From: Reyranella sp.
Lineage (GTDB): Bacteria > Pseudomonadota > Alphaproteobacteria > Reyranellales > Reyranellaceae
Assembly: GCA_019750135.1 (NCBI GenBank)
Contig: JAIEOV010000010.1
Coordinates: forward strand, 1 to 64,000
DNA: 64,000 nt
Direction of reading: 5' to 3'
Shown here: positions 25,779 through 34,057 of the stretch, piece by piece
Layout: every line of letters starts with the position of its first letter
How positions within the stretch are numbered: the stretch's first letter is position 1
The notes under the pieces: model-generated
Database searches by the model: none
Seen by the model: the letters and a program-made list of their open reading frames with translations, nothing else
What the model was told of the DNA's origin: nothing
Made by a program: the position numbers and the translations under genes

Positions 25779-26591
25779 TCAGGCAGCCAGAGAAGCGGTT
25801 CTGGCCGGCACGCGATGCCGGGCATAGAGGAACTCCAGCACGGCGGCGCGACAGCGCGCGTATTCGGCGTCGGTGGCGAGCTCCAGCCGGCGGCGCGGCC
25901 GCGCCAAGGGGACCTTCAGGATCTCGCCGATGGTCGCCGAGGGACCGTTGGTCATCATCACCACGCGGTCCGACAGCAGCACCGCCTCGTCGACATCGTG
26001 GGTGATCATCATCACCGTGTTGCCGAGGCGGGCATGGATCTCCATGACGCTGTCCTGCAGATGGGCGCGGGTCAGCGCGTCGAGGGCGCCGAACGGCTCG
26101 TCCATCAGCAGCACCTTGGGCTGCATGGCGAGCGCGCGGGCGATGCCGACGCGCTGCTTCATGCCGCCGGACACCTCGTGCGGGCGCTTGTCCTTGGCCT
26201 GGGCCATCTGCACCAATTCGAGATTGTGCATCACCCAGTCGTGGCGCTCGGCCTTGGTCTTGGACGAGCCGAACACCTTGTCGACGGCGATGGCGACGTT
26301 GCCGTAGACGGTGAGCCAGGGCAGCAGCGAATGGTTCTGGAAGACGATGGCGCGGTCGGGGCCGGGCTCGTCGACCACCTTGCCTTCGAGGAAGACCTCG
26401 CCAGTGGTCGACCGCAGCAGCCCACCCAGGATGTTGAGCAAGGTCGACTTGCCGCAGCCGGAATGGCCGATCAGGGAGACGAACTCGCCCTGGTCGATGG
26501 TGAGGTCGATGTCGCGCAGCACTTCCGTCGCCATCTGGCCGCGGCGGAAGCTCATGCCGACCTGCTCGAACTTGAGGTAGCTGTGATCCAT
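25779..26591 (-). CDS. nrtD: nitrate ABC transporter ATPase
   Basis: 270-residue ABC ATPase of the nitrate/sulfonate/taurine class. Walker A is GHSGCGKST, the signature is VSGGMKQRV, and Walker B is KVLLMDEPFGALD. The switch histidine lies in MITHDVDEA. It has no NrtA-like C-terminal extension, so it is NrtD- rather than NrtC-like. It powers uptake through NrtB and is 10 bases downstream of nrtB. Confidence 0.92.
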   Translation of the reverse strand: MDHSYLKFEQVGMSFRRGQMATEVLRDIDLTIDQGEFVSLIGHSGCGKSTLLNILGGLLRSTTGEVFLEGKVVDEPGPDRAIVFQNHSLLPWLTVYGNVAIAVDKVFGSSKTKAERHDWVMHNLELVQMAQAKDKRPHEVSGGMKQRVGIARALAMQPKVLLMDEPFGALDALTRAHLQDSVMEIHARLGNTVMMITHDVDEAVLLSDRVVMMTNGPSATIGEILKVPLARPRRRLELATDAEYARCRAAVLEFLYARHRVPARTASLAA

Positions 26592-26601
26592 GGCCTGCCT
26601 C

Positions 26602-27516
26602 CTACTGCGCCGCGACGCCGTGCGAGACGAAGTGGCCGATGGTGGCGATCAGCTTGTCGAGCAGGAAGCCGACGACGCCGATGTAGACCAGGGCCACGAT
26701 GATGTCGCTGATGCGCGAGCTGTTCCAGGCATCCCAGATGAAGAAGCCGATGCCGACGCCGCCGATCAGCATCTCGGCCGCGACGATGGCGAGCCAGGAG
26801 AGGCCGACGCCAATGCGCAGGCCGGTGAAGATGTAGGGCACGGTGGCGGGCAGCGTGATCTTGTAAAAGACCTCCCACCACGACAGCCGGATCACCGCGG
26901 CGACGTTGCGATAGTCCTGCGGGATATTCCGCACGCCCACCGAGGTGTTGATGATGATCGGCCAGATCGAGGTGATGAAAATCACGAACAGGGCCGAGGG
27001 ATGCGAATCGCGGAAGCCCGCCAGCGATAGTGGCAGCCAGGCGAGCGGCGGCACGGTGCGCAGGACCTGGAAGATCGGATCGAGGCCGCGCATTGCCCAG
27101 GTGCTCTGGCCGATCAGCACGCCCAGTGCGATGCCGACGACGGCGGCAAAGCTGAAGCCGATGGCGACGCGGCCCAGGCTCTTGGAGATCTGCCAGAAGG
27201 CGCCCTTGTCGACGCCGCCATTGTCGTAGAACGGGTCGACGATGAAGTCCCAGGCGTCGGCCACGACCTTGGTGGGCGGTGGCAGGCGCGCGCCAGGCTC
27301 CGAGCACAGGAGCTGCCAGACGAACAGCGTGATCGCGAGCACGATCAGCGGCGGCAGGATGACCTGCGCCAGATGCCGCACCGCCTCGCCGAGGCGCTCC
27401 AGGACCGGCCGCATCGGCGGCCGGAACGGCATGATCTCCGCCGACCGTACCGGTACTTCGGGCACCGGCATGTCGACCGCCGCAGCGACGGCGGCTGCCT
27501 TGTTCGCGGCCGCCAT
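26602..27516 (-). CDS. nrtB: nitrate ABC transporter permease
   Basis: 304-residue inner-membrane permease with about six or seven segments and the binding-protein-dependent transport signature near WWEVFYKITLPATVPYIFTGLRIGVG (EAA loop, quoted as FYKITLPATVPYIFTGL). Its N-terminal 45 residues are Ala-rich and cytoplasmic. The ATG at 27516 overlaps the nrtA stop by one base (TGATG), which couples translation. Confidence 0.92.
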   Translation of the reverse strand: MAAANKAAAVAAAVDMPVPEVPVRSAEIMPFRPPMRPVLERLGEAVRHLAQVILPPLIVLAITLFVWQLLCSEPGARLPPPTKVVADAWDFIVDPFYDNGGVDKGAFWQISKSLGRVAIGFSFAAVVGIALGVLIGQSTWAMRGLDPIFQVLRTVPPLAWLPLSLAGFRDSHPSALFVIFITSIWPIIINTSVGVRNIPQDYRNVAAVIRLSWWEVFYKITLPATVPYIFTGLRIGVGLSWLAIVAAEMLIGGVGIGFFIWDAWNSSRISDIIVALVYIGVVGFLLDKLIATIGHFVSHGVAAQ

Positions 27517-28808
27517 CACGCCACCTTCTTGATCTGCAGGCTGGCCAGGTAGGCCTTGGGATCCTCGGGGTCGAAGACCTTGCCGTCGAAGAAGGTCTCC
27601 TTGCCGCGCGACGTGCTCTTGGGAATATCGGCCGCGGCAGCGCTGATGTTCTTGGCCGCCTCGCGCCACAGATCCTCGCGGTTGACCTTGCCGATGATGG
27701 CCTTGGTGTCGAGGTCCATGGGCAGCTTGCCCCAGCGCTGGTTCTCGGTGAGGAACCACAGCTCATGGCTCTGGAACGGGTAGGACGCGCCGCGCGCCCA
27801 GAAGGTCATGAGCTGGTTGGAGTCCTTCACCTTGCGGCCGTCGCCGTAGTCGATGGTGCCCTTGATGCGGTCGACGATGTCGGTCGGCGGGACGTTGAAC
27901 CACTGGCGCTTGCCGATGATCTGCGCGAGCTCGTCCTTGTTCTCCATCTTGTCGCACCATTGCTGGGCCTCCATGACGGCCATCAGCACGGCCATCGCGG
28001 CCTTGGGATTCTTGTCGACCCAGTCGGCGCGCATGCCGAGCGACTTCTCGGGGTGATCCTTCCAGATCTCGCCGGTCATGCACGCGGTGTAGCCGATGTC
28101 CTGGTGCACCAGCTGGTCGCCCCACGGCTCGCCGACGCAGAAGGCGTCCATGTTGCCGACCTTCATGTTGGCCACCATCTGCGGCGGCGGCACGACGATC
28201 GTGGAGATGTCCTTGTCGGGATCGATGCCGCCCGCGGCCAGCCAGTAGCGGATCCACATGTCGTGGGTGCCGCCGGGGAAGGTCATGGCAGCCTTGATCT
28301 CCTTGCCCGACGCCTTCTTCTTGGCGAGCGGCTCCTTGAAGGCCTTGGCATCGACAGTGATGCCGAGTCCCTTGAACTCCTTGGCGACCGAGATCGCCTG
28401 GCAGTCGTAGTTGAGGCGGCACAGGATATACATCGGCACCGGCTTGTTCTCCGGCGTCGTGGTACCGAGCGAGATCTGATAGGGCTTCGGCGTCAGGATA
28501 TGCGCGCCGTCGATGCCGCCGGCGCTCGAGCCCAGCACGATGTTGTCGCGCGTGGTTCCCCACGACGCCTGCTTGGCGACGTTGGCGTCGGTGATGCCGT
28601 ACTTGTCGAAGATCTTCTTTTCCTTGGCGATGATCAGCGGCGACGAGTCCGTCAGCGCGATGAAGCCCAGCGTGACCTTGTTGGTCTCAGGGCCAGCGCC
28701 CTGCGCGAAGGCGCCCGACGGGAAGGACGCCCGCACCGAGGCCATCAGCGCCGCCGTGGCGGTGGCGCCTTTGAGGATGCTGCGTCGTCCGAACTTGGTG
28801 CTGCTCAT
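27516..28808 (-). CDS. nrtA: nitrate-binding protein, Tat-exported
   Basis: 430-residue periplasmic nitrate/nitrite-binding protein of the NrtA/CmpA group. A twin-arginine signal (GRRSILKG) and Ala-rich stretch end near FAQG. The mature protein has the hallmark AFCVGEPWGDQLV and GMRADWVDKNPKA segments. The ATG at 28808 is preceded by AGGAGA and overlaps the nasS stop by 4 bases. Unlike cyanobacterial NrtA it is not obviously a lipoprotein. Confidence 0.93.
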   Translation of the reverse strand: MSSTKFGRRSILKGATATAALMASVRASFPSGAFAQGAGPETNKVTLGFIALTDSSPLIIAKEKKIFDKYGITDANVAKQASWGTTRDNIVLGSSAGGIDGAHILTPKPYQISLGTTTPENKPVPMYILCRLNYDCQAISVAKEFKGLGITVDAKAFKEPLAKKKASGKEIKAAMTFPGGTHDMWIRYWLAAGGIDPDKDISTIVVPPPQMVANMKVGNMDAFCVGEPWGDQLVHQDIGYTACMTGEIWKDHPEKSLGMRADWVDKNPKAAMAVLMAVMEAQQWCDKMENKDELAQIIGKRQWFNVPPTDIVDRIKGTIDYGDGRKVKDSNQLMTFWARGASYPFQSHELWFLTENQRWGKLPMDLDTKAIIGKVNREDLWREAAKNISAAAADIPKSTSRGKETFFDGKVFDPEDPKAYLASLQIKKVA

Positions 28809-29941
28809 ACTCGTCTCCTGAAAGAAGAAGCCTCGGAAGTCTGTTGTGCCGTCGGAAGCGGTTCGCCGTGGCCACCCGGCGGCAGGCGGTCGGCCTCGGG
28901 ACAGTCGACGCCCATCTCGCGCGCGGCGGCGCGGTAGATGTCGGTGCGATAGACGCGGTCGGCGACCGCCTTGATGTCGGTGTCGGCCGGCGCCTGCTTC
29001 CAGCGCACCATCTGCGCCAGGAACCAGTCGGCGTGGCTGCGCCACGGGAAGTTGGCGGCGTCGCGCTGGAAGACGTGGAAACCCGGCAGGTCGAGCGTGC
29101 GCGCCATGATCTCGGCCGGCGTGTTGAGATAGCGCGGGCTCGACAGGATGCGCGCAGCCTCGGGCCGGTTGGCGGGCTCGTCGAGCCACAGGCAGGCTTC
29201 GATCAGCGCCTTGATGAGGGCGCGCAGCGTGTTCGGGTTGTTGGCCGCCCACGATTCGGTGCAGCCCAGCACCTTCTCGGGCATGCCGCGCCAGATGTCG
29301 GGACCGGTGAGTGCGATGCGACCGATGCCCAGCGCCTCGGACTGCTGGTTCCACGGCTCGCCGACGCAGTAGCCGTCGATCGCGCCGCCCGAGAGATAGG
29401 CGACCGTGTGAGGCGGCGGCACCACGGCCATGCGCACGTCGCGGTCGGGATCGACGCCGGCCGACGACAGCCACAGCCGCGTCATGTAGTTCTGCGGCGA
29501 GTAGGGAAACACCGAGGCCAGGACCAGCGGCTTGACGCCGCTCGCGGCGCGCCTGGCCACGACGGCGGCGATGGCGCGGGCATCGAGCGGCCGGCCCTTC
29601 TTCACCAGTTCGGGCGCGGCCTCCTCCATCTCGTTCCACAGGCTGGTGGAGAGGGTGAGCGCGTTGCCGTTGACCTGCAGGGTCATGGCGTTGATCACCG
29701 GCACGCTGACGCTGTCGATGCCGAGCGTCAGCGCCAGCGGCAGGGGGGCGAGGATGTGCGAGGCGTCGAGCTTGCCCAAGGCGAGCTTGTCGCGGACGTT
29801 GGCCCACGAGACCTCGCGGCGGATCTCGACCTCGAGGCCCTGGCGCTCATAGGCGCCCAGCTCCTCGGCCAGCACGATCGGCGCGCAGTCGATGATCGGG
29901 ATGAATCCGACTTTGATCTTCGGTTGTTCCAGATCGGCCAT
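28805..29941 (-). CDS. nasS: NasS-like nitrate sensor (signal-less NrtA homologue)
   Basis: 378-residue NrtA paralogue that starts directly at the fold (KIKVGFIPIIDCAPIVLA) with no signal peptide, as expected for the cytoplasmic nitrate sensor NasS. It shares GYCVGEPWNQQSEA and WAANNPNTLRALI with NrtA. In characterised systems NasS holds the antiterminator NasT until nitrate or nitrite binds. It is encoded below the regulatory leader, not above it, so its own level should rise with induction, giving negative feedback. An ATG at 29941 was chosen. Confidence 0.88.
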   Translation of the reverse strand: MADLEQPKIKVGFIPIIDCAPIVLAEELGAYERQGLEVEIRREVSWANVRDKLALGKLDASHILAPLPLALTLGIDSVSVPVINAMTLQVNGNALTLSTSLWNEMEEAAPELVKKGRPLDARAIAAVVARRAASGVKPLVLASVFPYSPQNYMTRLWLSSAGVDPDRDVRMAVVPPPHTVAYLSGGAIDGYCVGEPWNQQSEALGIGRIALTGPDIWRGMPEKVLGCTESWAANNPNTLRALIKALIEACLWLDEPANRPEAARILSSPRYLNTPAEIMARTLDLPGFHVFQRDAANFPWRSHADWFLAQMVRWKQAPADTDIKAVADRVYRTDIYRAAAREMGVDCPEADRLPPGGHGEPLPTAQQTSEASSFRRRV

Positions 29942-29956
29942 GCCGCACGCACTCCA

Positions 29957-29998
29957 CAAACGAAAACAGCGCCCCGCTCGGCCGGCAGATGCCGACCG
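29957..29998 (-). terminator. leader terminator before nasS
   Basis: Minus-strand stem CGGTCGGC-ATCT-GCCGGCCG (29998-29979) is followed by a small AGCG-GGG-CGCT hairpin (29978-29968) and the U-rich run TTTTCGTTT (29966-29958). It lies between the ANTAR hairpins and the nasS ATG, where a NasT-controlled attenuator is expected. Confidence 0.65.
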
Positions 29999-30002
29999 CT
30001 CA

Positions 30003-30016
30003 GGACGCCGTTGTCC
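30003..30016 (-). other. possible third ANTAR-like hairpin
   Basis: GGAC-AACGGC-GTCC: a 4-bp stem with a hexaloop that again has A at position 1 and G at position 4. It lies between the second hairpin and the terminator. The stem is short, so this may be chance or a refolding element. Confidence 0.35.
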
Positions 30017-30021
30017 AATCG

Positions 30022-30041
30022 ACAGACCGTCTTTGGCCCGT
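30022..30041 (-). promoter_or_regulatory. ANTAR hairpin P2 of nas leader
   Basis: ACGGGCC-AAAGAC-GGTCTGT: 7-bp stem with two G-U pairs and a six-base loop carrying A1 and G4, the determinants recognised by ANTAR proteins. It sits 14 bases after hairpin P1, as in other two-hairpin ANTAR target RNAs. Confidence 0.8.
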
Positions 30042-30055
30042 CTCTAACTCAGAGC

Positions 30056-30073
30056 GAGCCCGCCATTGGGCTC
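30056..30073 (-). promoter_or_regulatory. ANTAR hairpin P1 of nas leader
   Basis: GAGCCC-AATGGC-GGGCTC: perfect 6-bp stem (extendable by two pairs) with a six-base loop having A1 and G4. With P2 it forms the tandem hairpin bound by NasT-type antiterminators. Confidence 0.82.
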
Positions 30074-30087
30074 ACGTCGATAGAGGG

Positions 30088-30103
30088 AGCAGCAACCATG
30101 CCA
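30088..30103 (-). promoter_or_regulatory. sigma-54-like promoter for nasS operon
   Basis: Minus strand TGGCAT-GGTTG-CTGCT fits the -24/-12 consensus TGGCAC-N5-TTGCW with one mismatch in each element and exact GG-N10-GC spacing. The predicted start, about 30078, is just before hairpin P1, so the whole leader would be transcribed. An inverted repeat ATGCT-N9-AGCAT at 30183-30201 could be an activator site. Confidence 0.65.
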
Positions 30104-30220
30104 AGCCCGTAAGCCTTTGATATATTGAGATTTATAGGGAGCGATCTGTAGAATTAGCGACCGCGGGATAAGCAGAATCTTGATGCTCGCATGTGCAGCA
30201 TGATCGATCCACAGGCACGC

Positions 30221-30808
30221 CTAAGATTTAAGCACTTTGGCGTAGGTCACCATTTCCCGCGCCACTTCACCGATCCGCTTGTTCTGGTCCATGGCCAGCT
30301 TGCGCAGCAACTTGTAGGCGGCGTCCTCGCTGAGGCCCTTCTGCTCCATCAGCAGGCCCTTGGCGCGTTCGACGGTCTTGCGCTCGACCAGGGACAGGCG
30401 GGCGCGGTCGAGCTCCTCGCGCATGGTGTGATAGCGATTGAAGTGGGCGACGGCGACGTCGACCACGGGGCGCACGCGATCCTGCGCCAGGCCCTTCACG
30501 ACATAGGCCGACACGCCTGCTTCCATGGCTGCCGCGATGGTGGCGGGGTCGGAGCGATCGACGAACAGCGCAATCGGCCGCGGCATGAGATCGGTGGTGC
30601 GCCGCATGTCCTCGATGGTGTCGCGGCTTGGACTGTCGATGCTGACGACAACGACATCCGGCTCGAGCTCGCGCACGCGGCCGATCAGGTCCTGCGTGCC
30701 CTCGAGCCGCGCCAGCAGACGATAGCCCGCAGCGGCAAGGCCCGCCTCCACGATCTCGGCGCGGGTCGGGTTGTCGTCGATCAGCAGGACGGAGAGTGGC
30801 TTGGTCAC
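30221..30808 (-). CDS. nasT: NasT-like ANTAR response regulator (antiterminator)
   Basis: About 195 residues. The N-terminal 120 form a receiver-like domain (VLLIDDNPTRAEIVEAGL, SAYVVKGL), and the C-terminal ANTAR domain is VERAKGLLMEQKGLSEDAAYKLLRKLAM, quoted here as VERAKGLLMEQKGLS and AYKLLRKLAMDQNKRIGEVA. NasT binds two-hairpin leader RNA to stop termination. The exact start is unsure: GTG at 30808 is nearest the domain, and TTG at 30844 would add 12 residues. It lies 49 bases below the kinase gene and 118 bases above the sigma-54-like promoter. Confidence 0.9.
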   Translation of the reverse strand: MTKPLSVLLIDDNPTRAEIVEAGLAAAGYRLLARLEGTQDLIGRVRELEPDVVVVSIDSPSRDTIEDMRRTTDLMPRPIALFVDRSDPATIAAAMEAGVSAYVVKGLAQDRVRPVVDVAVAHFNRYHTMREELDRARLSLVERKTVERAKGLLMEQKGLSEDAAYKLLRKLAMDQNKRIGEVAREMVTYAKVLKS

Positions 30809-30857
30809 GGATGGCAGCTCGGCTGCAGCGCTTGGGCGCAACAACCGTGCCAGCTGG

Positions 30858-32768
30858 TCAAGGCGTTGATTCTATTGGCTTTCCGTCTTCCCAGCGGCCC
30901 GATTGGACCTTGCCGTCGGCACTTGTGACCTGCCCGTAGCCGTTGCGTTTGCCGCCGCGGAAGCCACCGGCATAGCGCTGGTCGCCCACGGTCTCGACGC
31001 CTGGGCCTTCCAGCAGATTGGCGCGGAACTCGCCCGACTGGACCGTCGCCGGCTCGCCGAGCACGCGGCGTACGCCGAGACCTTCGAGCCGGCCCGAGAT
31101 GAAATTGCCTTCTGCGCGCTCGGCGCCCGGCTTCTCGCGCGTGCCGAGGCCGGTCGGCTGGCCGTCGTGCCATTGGCCGGCGTAGCGCGTGTCGTCCTCG
31201 AAGCGCACGGTGCCGAGGCCGTTCAGGCGACCCTCCTGGAAATCGCCGGCCTGGCGTTCGCCGTTGCCGAGCTCGGCGACGCCGAGGCCCTGGCGCTTGC
31301 CGTCGCTCACCTGGCCGACATAGCTCACGCCGTCGCTGGTCAGTCGCTCGGCATTCTGCAGATCCGGCCGCGCCGCACGCGCCGCGACGATGCGCGCTTC
31401 GCCGCCCATGGCGCGCGCGGCCCGTGCGGCTTCGTCGGCCCGTTCCAGCACCGCCTGCGCCGACACGGCCGCACGCGTAGCCTGATCGATCAAGGCTTGC
31501 TTGGATGTGTCCGACGCGGGCGCCGGAGTCGGAGCAGGTCGCACCACCGGCGGCGTTGGCGTGGCTTGCGGCGGCCGCGGTTGCGGCGTCGCTGCAGGGG
31601 CGGGAGCGGGCGTGGGCGTAGGGGCCGGGGCGGGAGTCGGTGACGGCGCCGGCTGCGCGACCTCCACCGGTGTCCCTGAGAGCAGGGTGTGCAAGTCCGC
31701 CCTGTAACGTCGCTCCAAAGCCGATCCCATCAGGACGATCAATAGGATGATGACCCACACCCTCATGCGCCGTCGGCGCGGCCGCGCCGGCAGGGATTCT
31801 TCCGGCTGCTCGCCCTCGCGCTTCGCACCACCGAGACGCGGTGCGGCCGCTGCGGGTCCGAGCCGCTGCGTCGGCGCATCGGCGACGCGGGCGATCGACA
31901 GACCGAACAAGGCCGCCCATTGCTCGACGGACTGCGGCCGGTCCGCCGGCGCGAAGGCCAGTGCGCGGTCGATGGCGCCGAGGAAGACCGGGTCGAAACG
32001 ATCGGCGTGTGTCGTCGCCAGCGGCCGGTAGGGGTCGGTGCCGACGCGCGCCGCGGCGTCGGGCGGCGGTTGTCCGGTAATGGCGTGATGGAGCACGGCG
32101 GCGGCGGAGTAGATGTCGCTCCAGGGGCCCTGCTTGCTGTCCAAGGCGTACTGCTCGATCGGCGCGTATTGCGGCGTCAGCACGCCGGTCAGCGTGCGCG
32201 AGCGCTCGCCCATCGCCTGGCGCGCCGCACCGAAATCGATCAGCACGGGAACGCCGTCGCGGCGGATGATGATGTTGCTGGGCTTGATGTCGCGATGCAG
32301 GAACCCTTGGGCATGCACGGCGCTGAGGCCGCCGACCAGGCCGTCGGCCAGGCGCCGCACGTCTTCCGGCGGCAGGCGACCCGCTGGCTGCCGCAGCAGC
32401 TCGCTCACGCTCTTGCCGTCCTCGAACTCCATGACGGTGTAGGCCGTGCCGTTGGCCTCGAAGTAGCGCAGCACCGGCACGATGTGTGGATGGCGGAAGC
32501 GGGCGAGCGCCCGCGCCTCGTCGAGGAAGCGTTCGCGGCCCCAGGCGAAATCGTCGGCGAAGCGCGTGCCGCGCGGCACAACGTTGCCGTCGCCGCCACG
32601 CACGGCGAATTCGATCGGCAGGTACTCCTTGATGGCGACGAACTTGGCGAGCTGCGTGTCGAAGGCGCGATAGGTGATGCCGAAGCCGCCATGGCCGATC
32701 ACGGCATCGAGCCGATAGTCACCGAGCCGAGTGCCGGGCGTCAGGGCTTGGACGTTATCGGAGGACAT
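30858..32768 (-). CDS. transmembrane Ser/Thr kinase with MORN repeats
   Basis: 636 residues. A Hanks-type kinase fills residues 15-285: glycine loop GHGGFGITY, VAIKEYLP lysine, HRDIKPSN and DFGAAR. A basic stretch (RPRRRRMR) leads to one transmembrane helix near 338-356 (VWVIILLIVLMGSAL). Then comes a long Pro/Thr/Ala linker, a short Ala-rich helix, and about seven MORN repeats of the type YAGQWHDGQPTGLG to the C-terminus. The kinase is thus cytoplasmic and the MORN region periplasmic or cell-surface facing. All catalytic residues are present, so it should be active. The partner and signal are unknown. It is followed at 49 bases by nasT. Confidence 0.9.
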   Translation of the reverse strand: MSSDNVQALTPGTRLGDYRLDAVIGHGGFGITYRAFDTQLAKFVAIKEYLPIEFAVRGGDGNVVPRGTRFADDFAWGRERFLDEARALARFRHPHIVPVLRYFEANGTAYTVMEFEDGKSVSELLRQPAGRLPPEDVRRLADGLVGGLSAVHAQGFLHRDIKPSNIIIRRDGVPVLIDFGAARQAMGERSRTLTGVLTPQYAPIEQYALDSKQGPWSDIYSAAAVLHHAITGQPPPDAAARVGTDPYRPLATTHADRFDPVFLGAIDRALAFAPADRPQSVEQWAALFGLSIARVADAPTQRLGPAAAAPRLGGAKREGEQPEESLPARPRRRRMRVWVIILLIVLMGSALERRYRADLHTLLSGTPVEVAQPAPSPTPAPAPTPTPAPAPAATPQPRPPQATPTPPVVRPAPTPAPASDTSKQALIDQATRAAVSAQAVLERADEAARAARAMGGEARIVAARAARPDLQNAERLTSDGVSYVGQVSDGKRQGLGVAELGNGERQAGDFQEGRLNGLGTVRFEDDTRYAGQWHDGQPTGLGTREKPGAERAEGNFISGRLEGLGVRRVLGEPATVQSGEFRANLLEGPGVETVGDQRYAGGFRGGKRNGYGQVTSADGKVQSGRWEDGKPIESTP

Positions 32769-32842
32769 CGATCAACGAAATATGACACGCGCACCTCGCT
32801 CCTAGATGCGCGTTCCCGGGCAGGCGCACAAGCGCCCAAGCG

Positions 32843-33031
32843 TTATTGGATGCCGGCGGTCGTGGTGGTGGTGGCGGCGGTGCCATTTATGCGGTTGAGA
32901 CCGCTATCACTGAATTGCGGCAGCAATTGCATGACCATGATGAACACGCATAGGCCGATCGCCGTGAGCATGGTTGCAGGTCGGGTGCGCAGAACAGGTG
33001 TCGGGTCCTTTGCCCGGCGGTCGTCCGACAT
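32843..33031 (-). CDS. small single-span membrane protein
   Basis: 62 residues with one hydrophobic helix (MLTAIGLCVFIMVMQLLPQF) and a Thr-rich tail ending in TTTTTAGIQ. The ATG at 33031 is preceded by GGAGG at good spacing. I recognise no family. It lies 74 bases upstream of the kinase start on the same strand and could belong with it. Confidence 0.5.
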   Translation of the reverse strand: MSDDRRAKDPTPVLRTRPATMLTAIGLCVFIMVMQLLPQFSDSGLNRINGTAATTTTTAGIQ

Positions 33032-33292
33032 CGCGGACCTCCACAAATTGCTTCTTCAAAACCATGGCCAGCGGCCCCGAATATTGGGCCAAGCCGTGCG
33101 AACCATAAAACACAAGGTGATGGCATTCAACAAAAATGTATCAAACACAACAGGTTAGGCGACGAAGTGACAGTTTCACCGCAACACACAATAGATCGCG
33201 GTCGTGACCGCGTCCGGCCACCTCTTATTGTCGGTGACCAGCCTTCCAATATCTGTCGCGCCATTGCCCACGAGGCGGAGTAGGATCGCGAC
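33032..33292. other. intergenic region without recognised gene
   Basis: About 260 bases between the small membrane protein gene and the SDR. It is more AT-rich than its surroundings. I see no RNA gene, terminator or convincing operator, so it probably holds the two divergent promoters. Confidence 0.5.
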
Positions 33293-34048
33293 ATGAGCCC
33301 AGCAACACTTTTGGACAACACGCGCACCCTGGTACTTACCGGCGCGAGCCGCGGTATCGGCCATGCGACCGTGAAGAAATTCAGCGCCAACGGCTGGCGG
33401 GTGATCACGGTATCGCGCCAGCCTTTCAGCGCGCTTTGCCCGTGGCCGGGCGGTGACAAGAACCATGTGCAGATCGACCTTGCCGACACGGCCGATGTCA
33501 GCCGCGGTATCGATGAGATTCGCGACCGCCTGGGTGGCGGACGCCTCGATGCGCTGGTCAACAACGCGGCGATCTCGCCCAAGGACGAGACTGGCGGCCG
33601 CTTCGGCGCCATCGATACGCCGTTCGACCTGTGGCGCCAGGTATTCAATGTGAACTTTTTCGCGCCTGTGGCGCTGGCGCGCGGCCTGATGAGCGAGTTG
33701 TCGGCGGCGCGCGGTTGCGTCGTCAACGTCACCTCGATCGCCGGCAGCCGCGTGCATCCCTTTGCCGGCTCCGCCTATGCGACCTCGAAAGCGGCGCTGG
33801 CGGCGCTGACCCGCGAGATGGCGCACGACTTCGGGCCGCGAGGCATTCGCGTCAACGCCATCGCACCCGGCGAAATCGACACCTCGATTTTGTCGCCCGG
33901 CACCGAGAAGATCGTCGAGGAGCAGATCCCGATGCGTCGCCTCGGCACGCCCGACGAAGTGGCAGACGTCATCCACTTCCTGTGCGAGAAGGGTGCGAGC
34001 TACGTCAGCGGCGCCGAGATCCAGATCAACGGCGGCCAGCACGTGTAG
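33293..34048 (+). CDS. short-chain dehydrogenase/reductase
   Basis: 251-residue classical SDR. NAD(P) motif TGASRGIG near residue 17, NNAA near 90, catalytic Ser in NVTSIAGS and YxxxK in YATSK. The C-terminus SGAEIQINGGQHV is typical of FabG-like enzymes. The substrate is unknown. It is the first gene of an operon with DUF1445 and DUF2848 proteins. Confidence 0.9.
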   Translation: MSPATLLDNTRTLVLTGASRGIGHATVKKFSANGWRVITVSRQPFSALCPWPGGDKNHVQIDLADTADVSRGIDEIRDRLGGGRLDALVNNAAISPKDETGGRFGAIDTPFDLWRQVFNVNFFAPVALARGLMSELSAARGCVVNVTSIAGSRVHPFAGSAYATSKAALAALTREMAHDFGPRGIRVNAIAPGEIDTSILSPGTEKIVEEQIPMRRLGTPDEVADVIHFLCEKGASYVSGAEIQINGGQHV

Positions 34049-34057
34049 GAGCAGGCC

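Noticed and set aside
27516..29807. nrtA read as a much longer protein starting near 29807
   Set aside because: The frame is open upstream only because it runs through nasS in another frame. The Tat signal and ribosome site fix the start at 28808.
30183..30201. ATGCT-N9-AGCAT as an NtrC site
   Set aside because: The position fits an upstream activator of the sigma-54 promoter, but the bases do not match the NtrC consensus GCAC-N6/7-GTGC well enough to call it.
31500..31690. Repetitive GC-rich tract as a possible CRISPR or minisatellite
   Set aside because: It encodes the Pro/Thr/Ala stalk of the MORN kinase; there are no regular spacers or constant repeat units.
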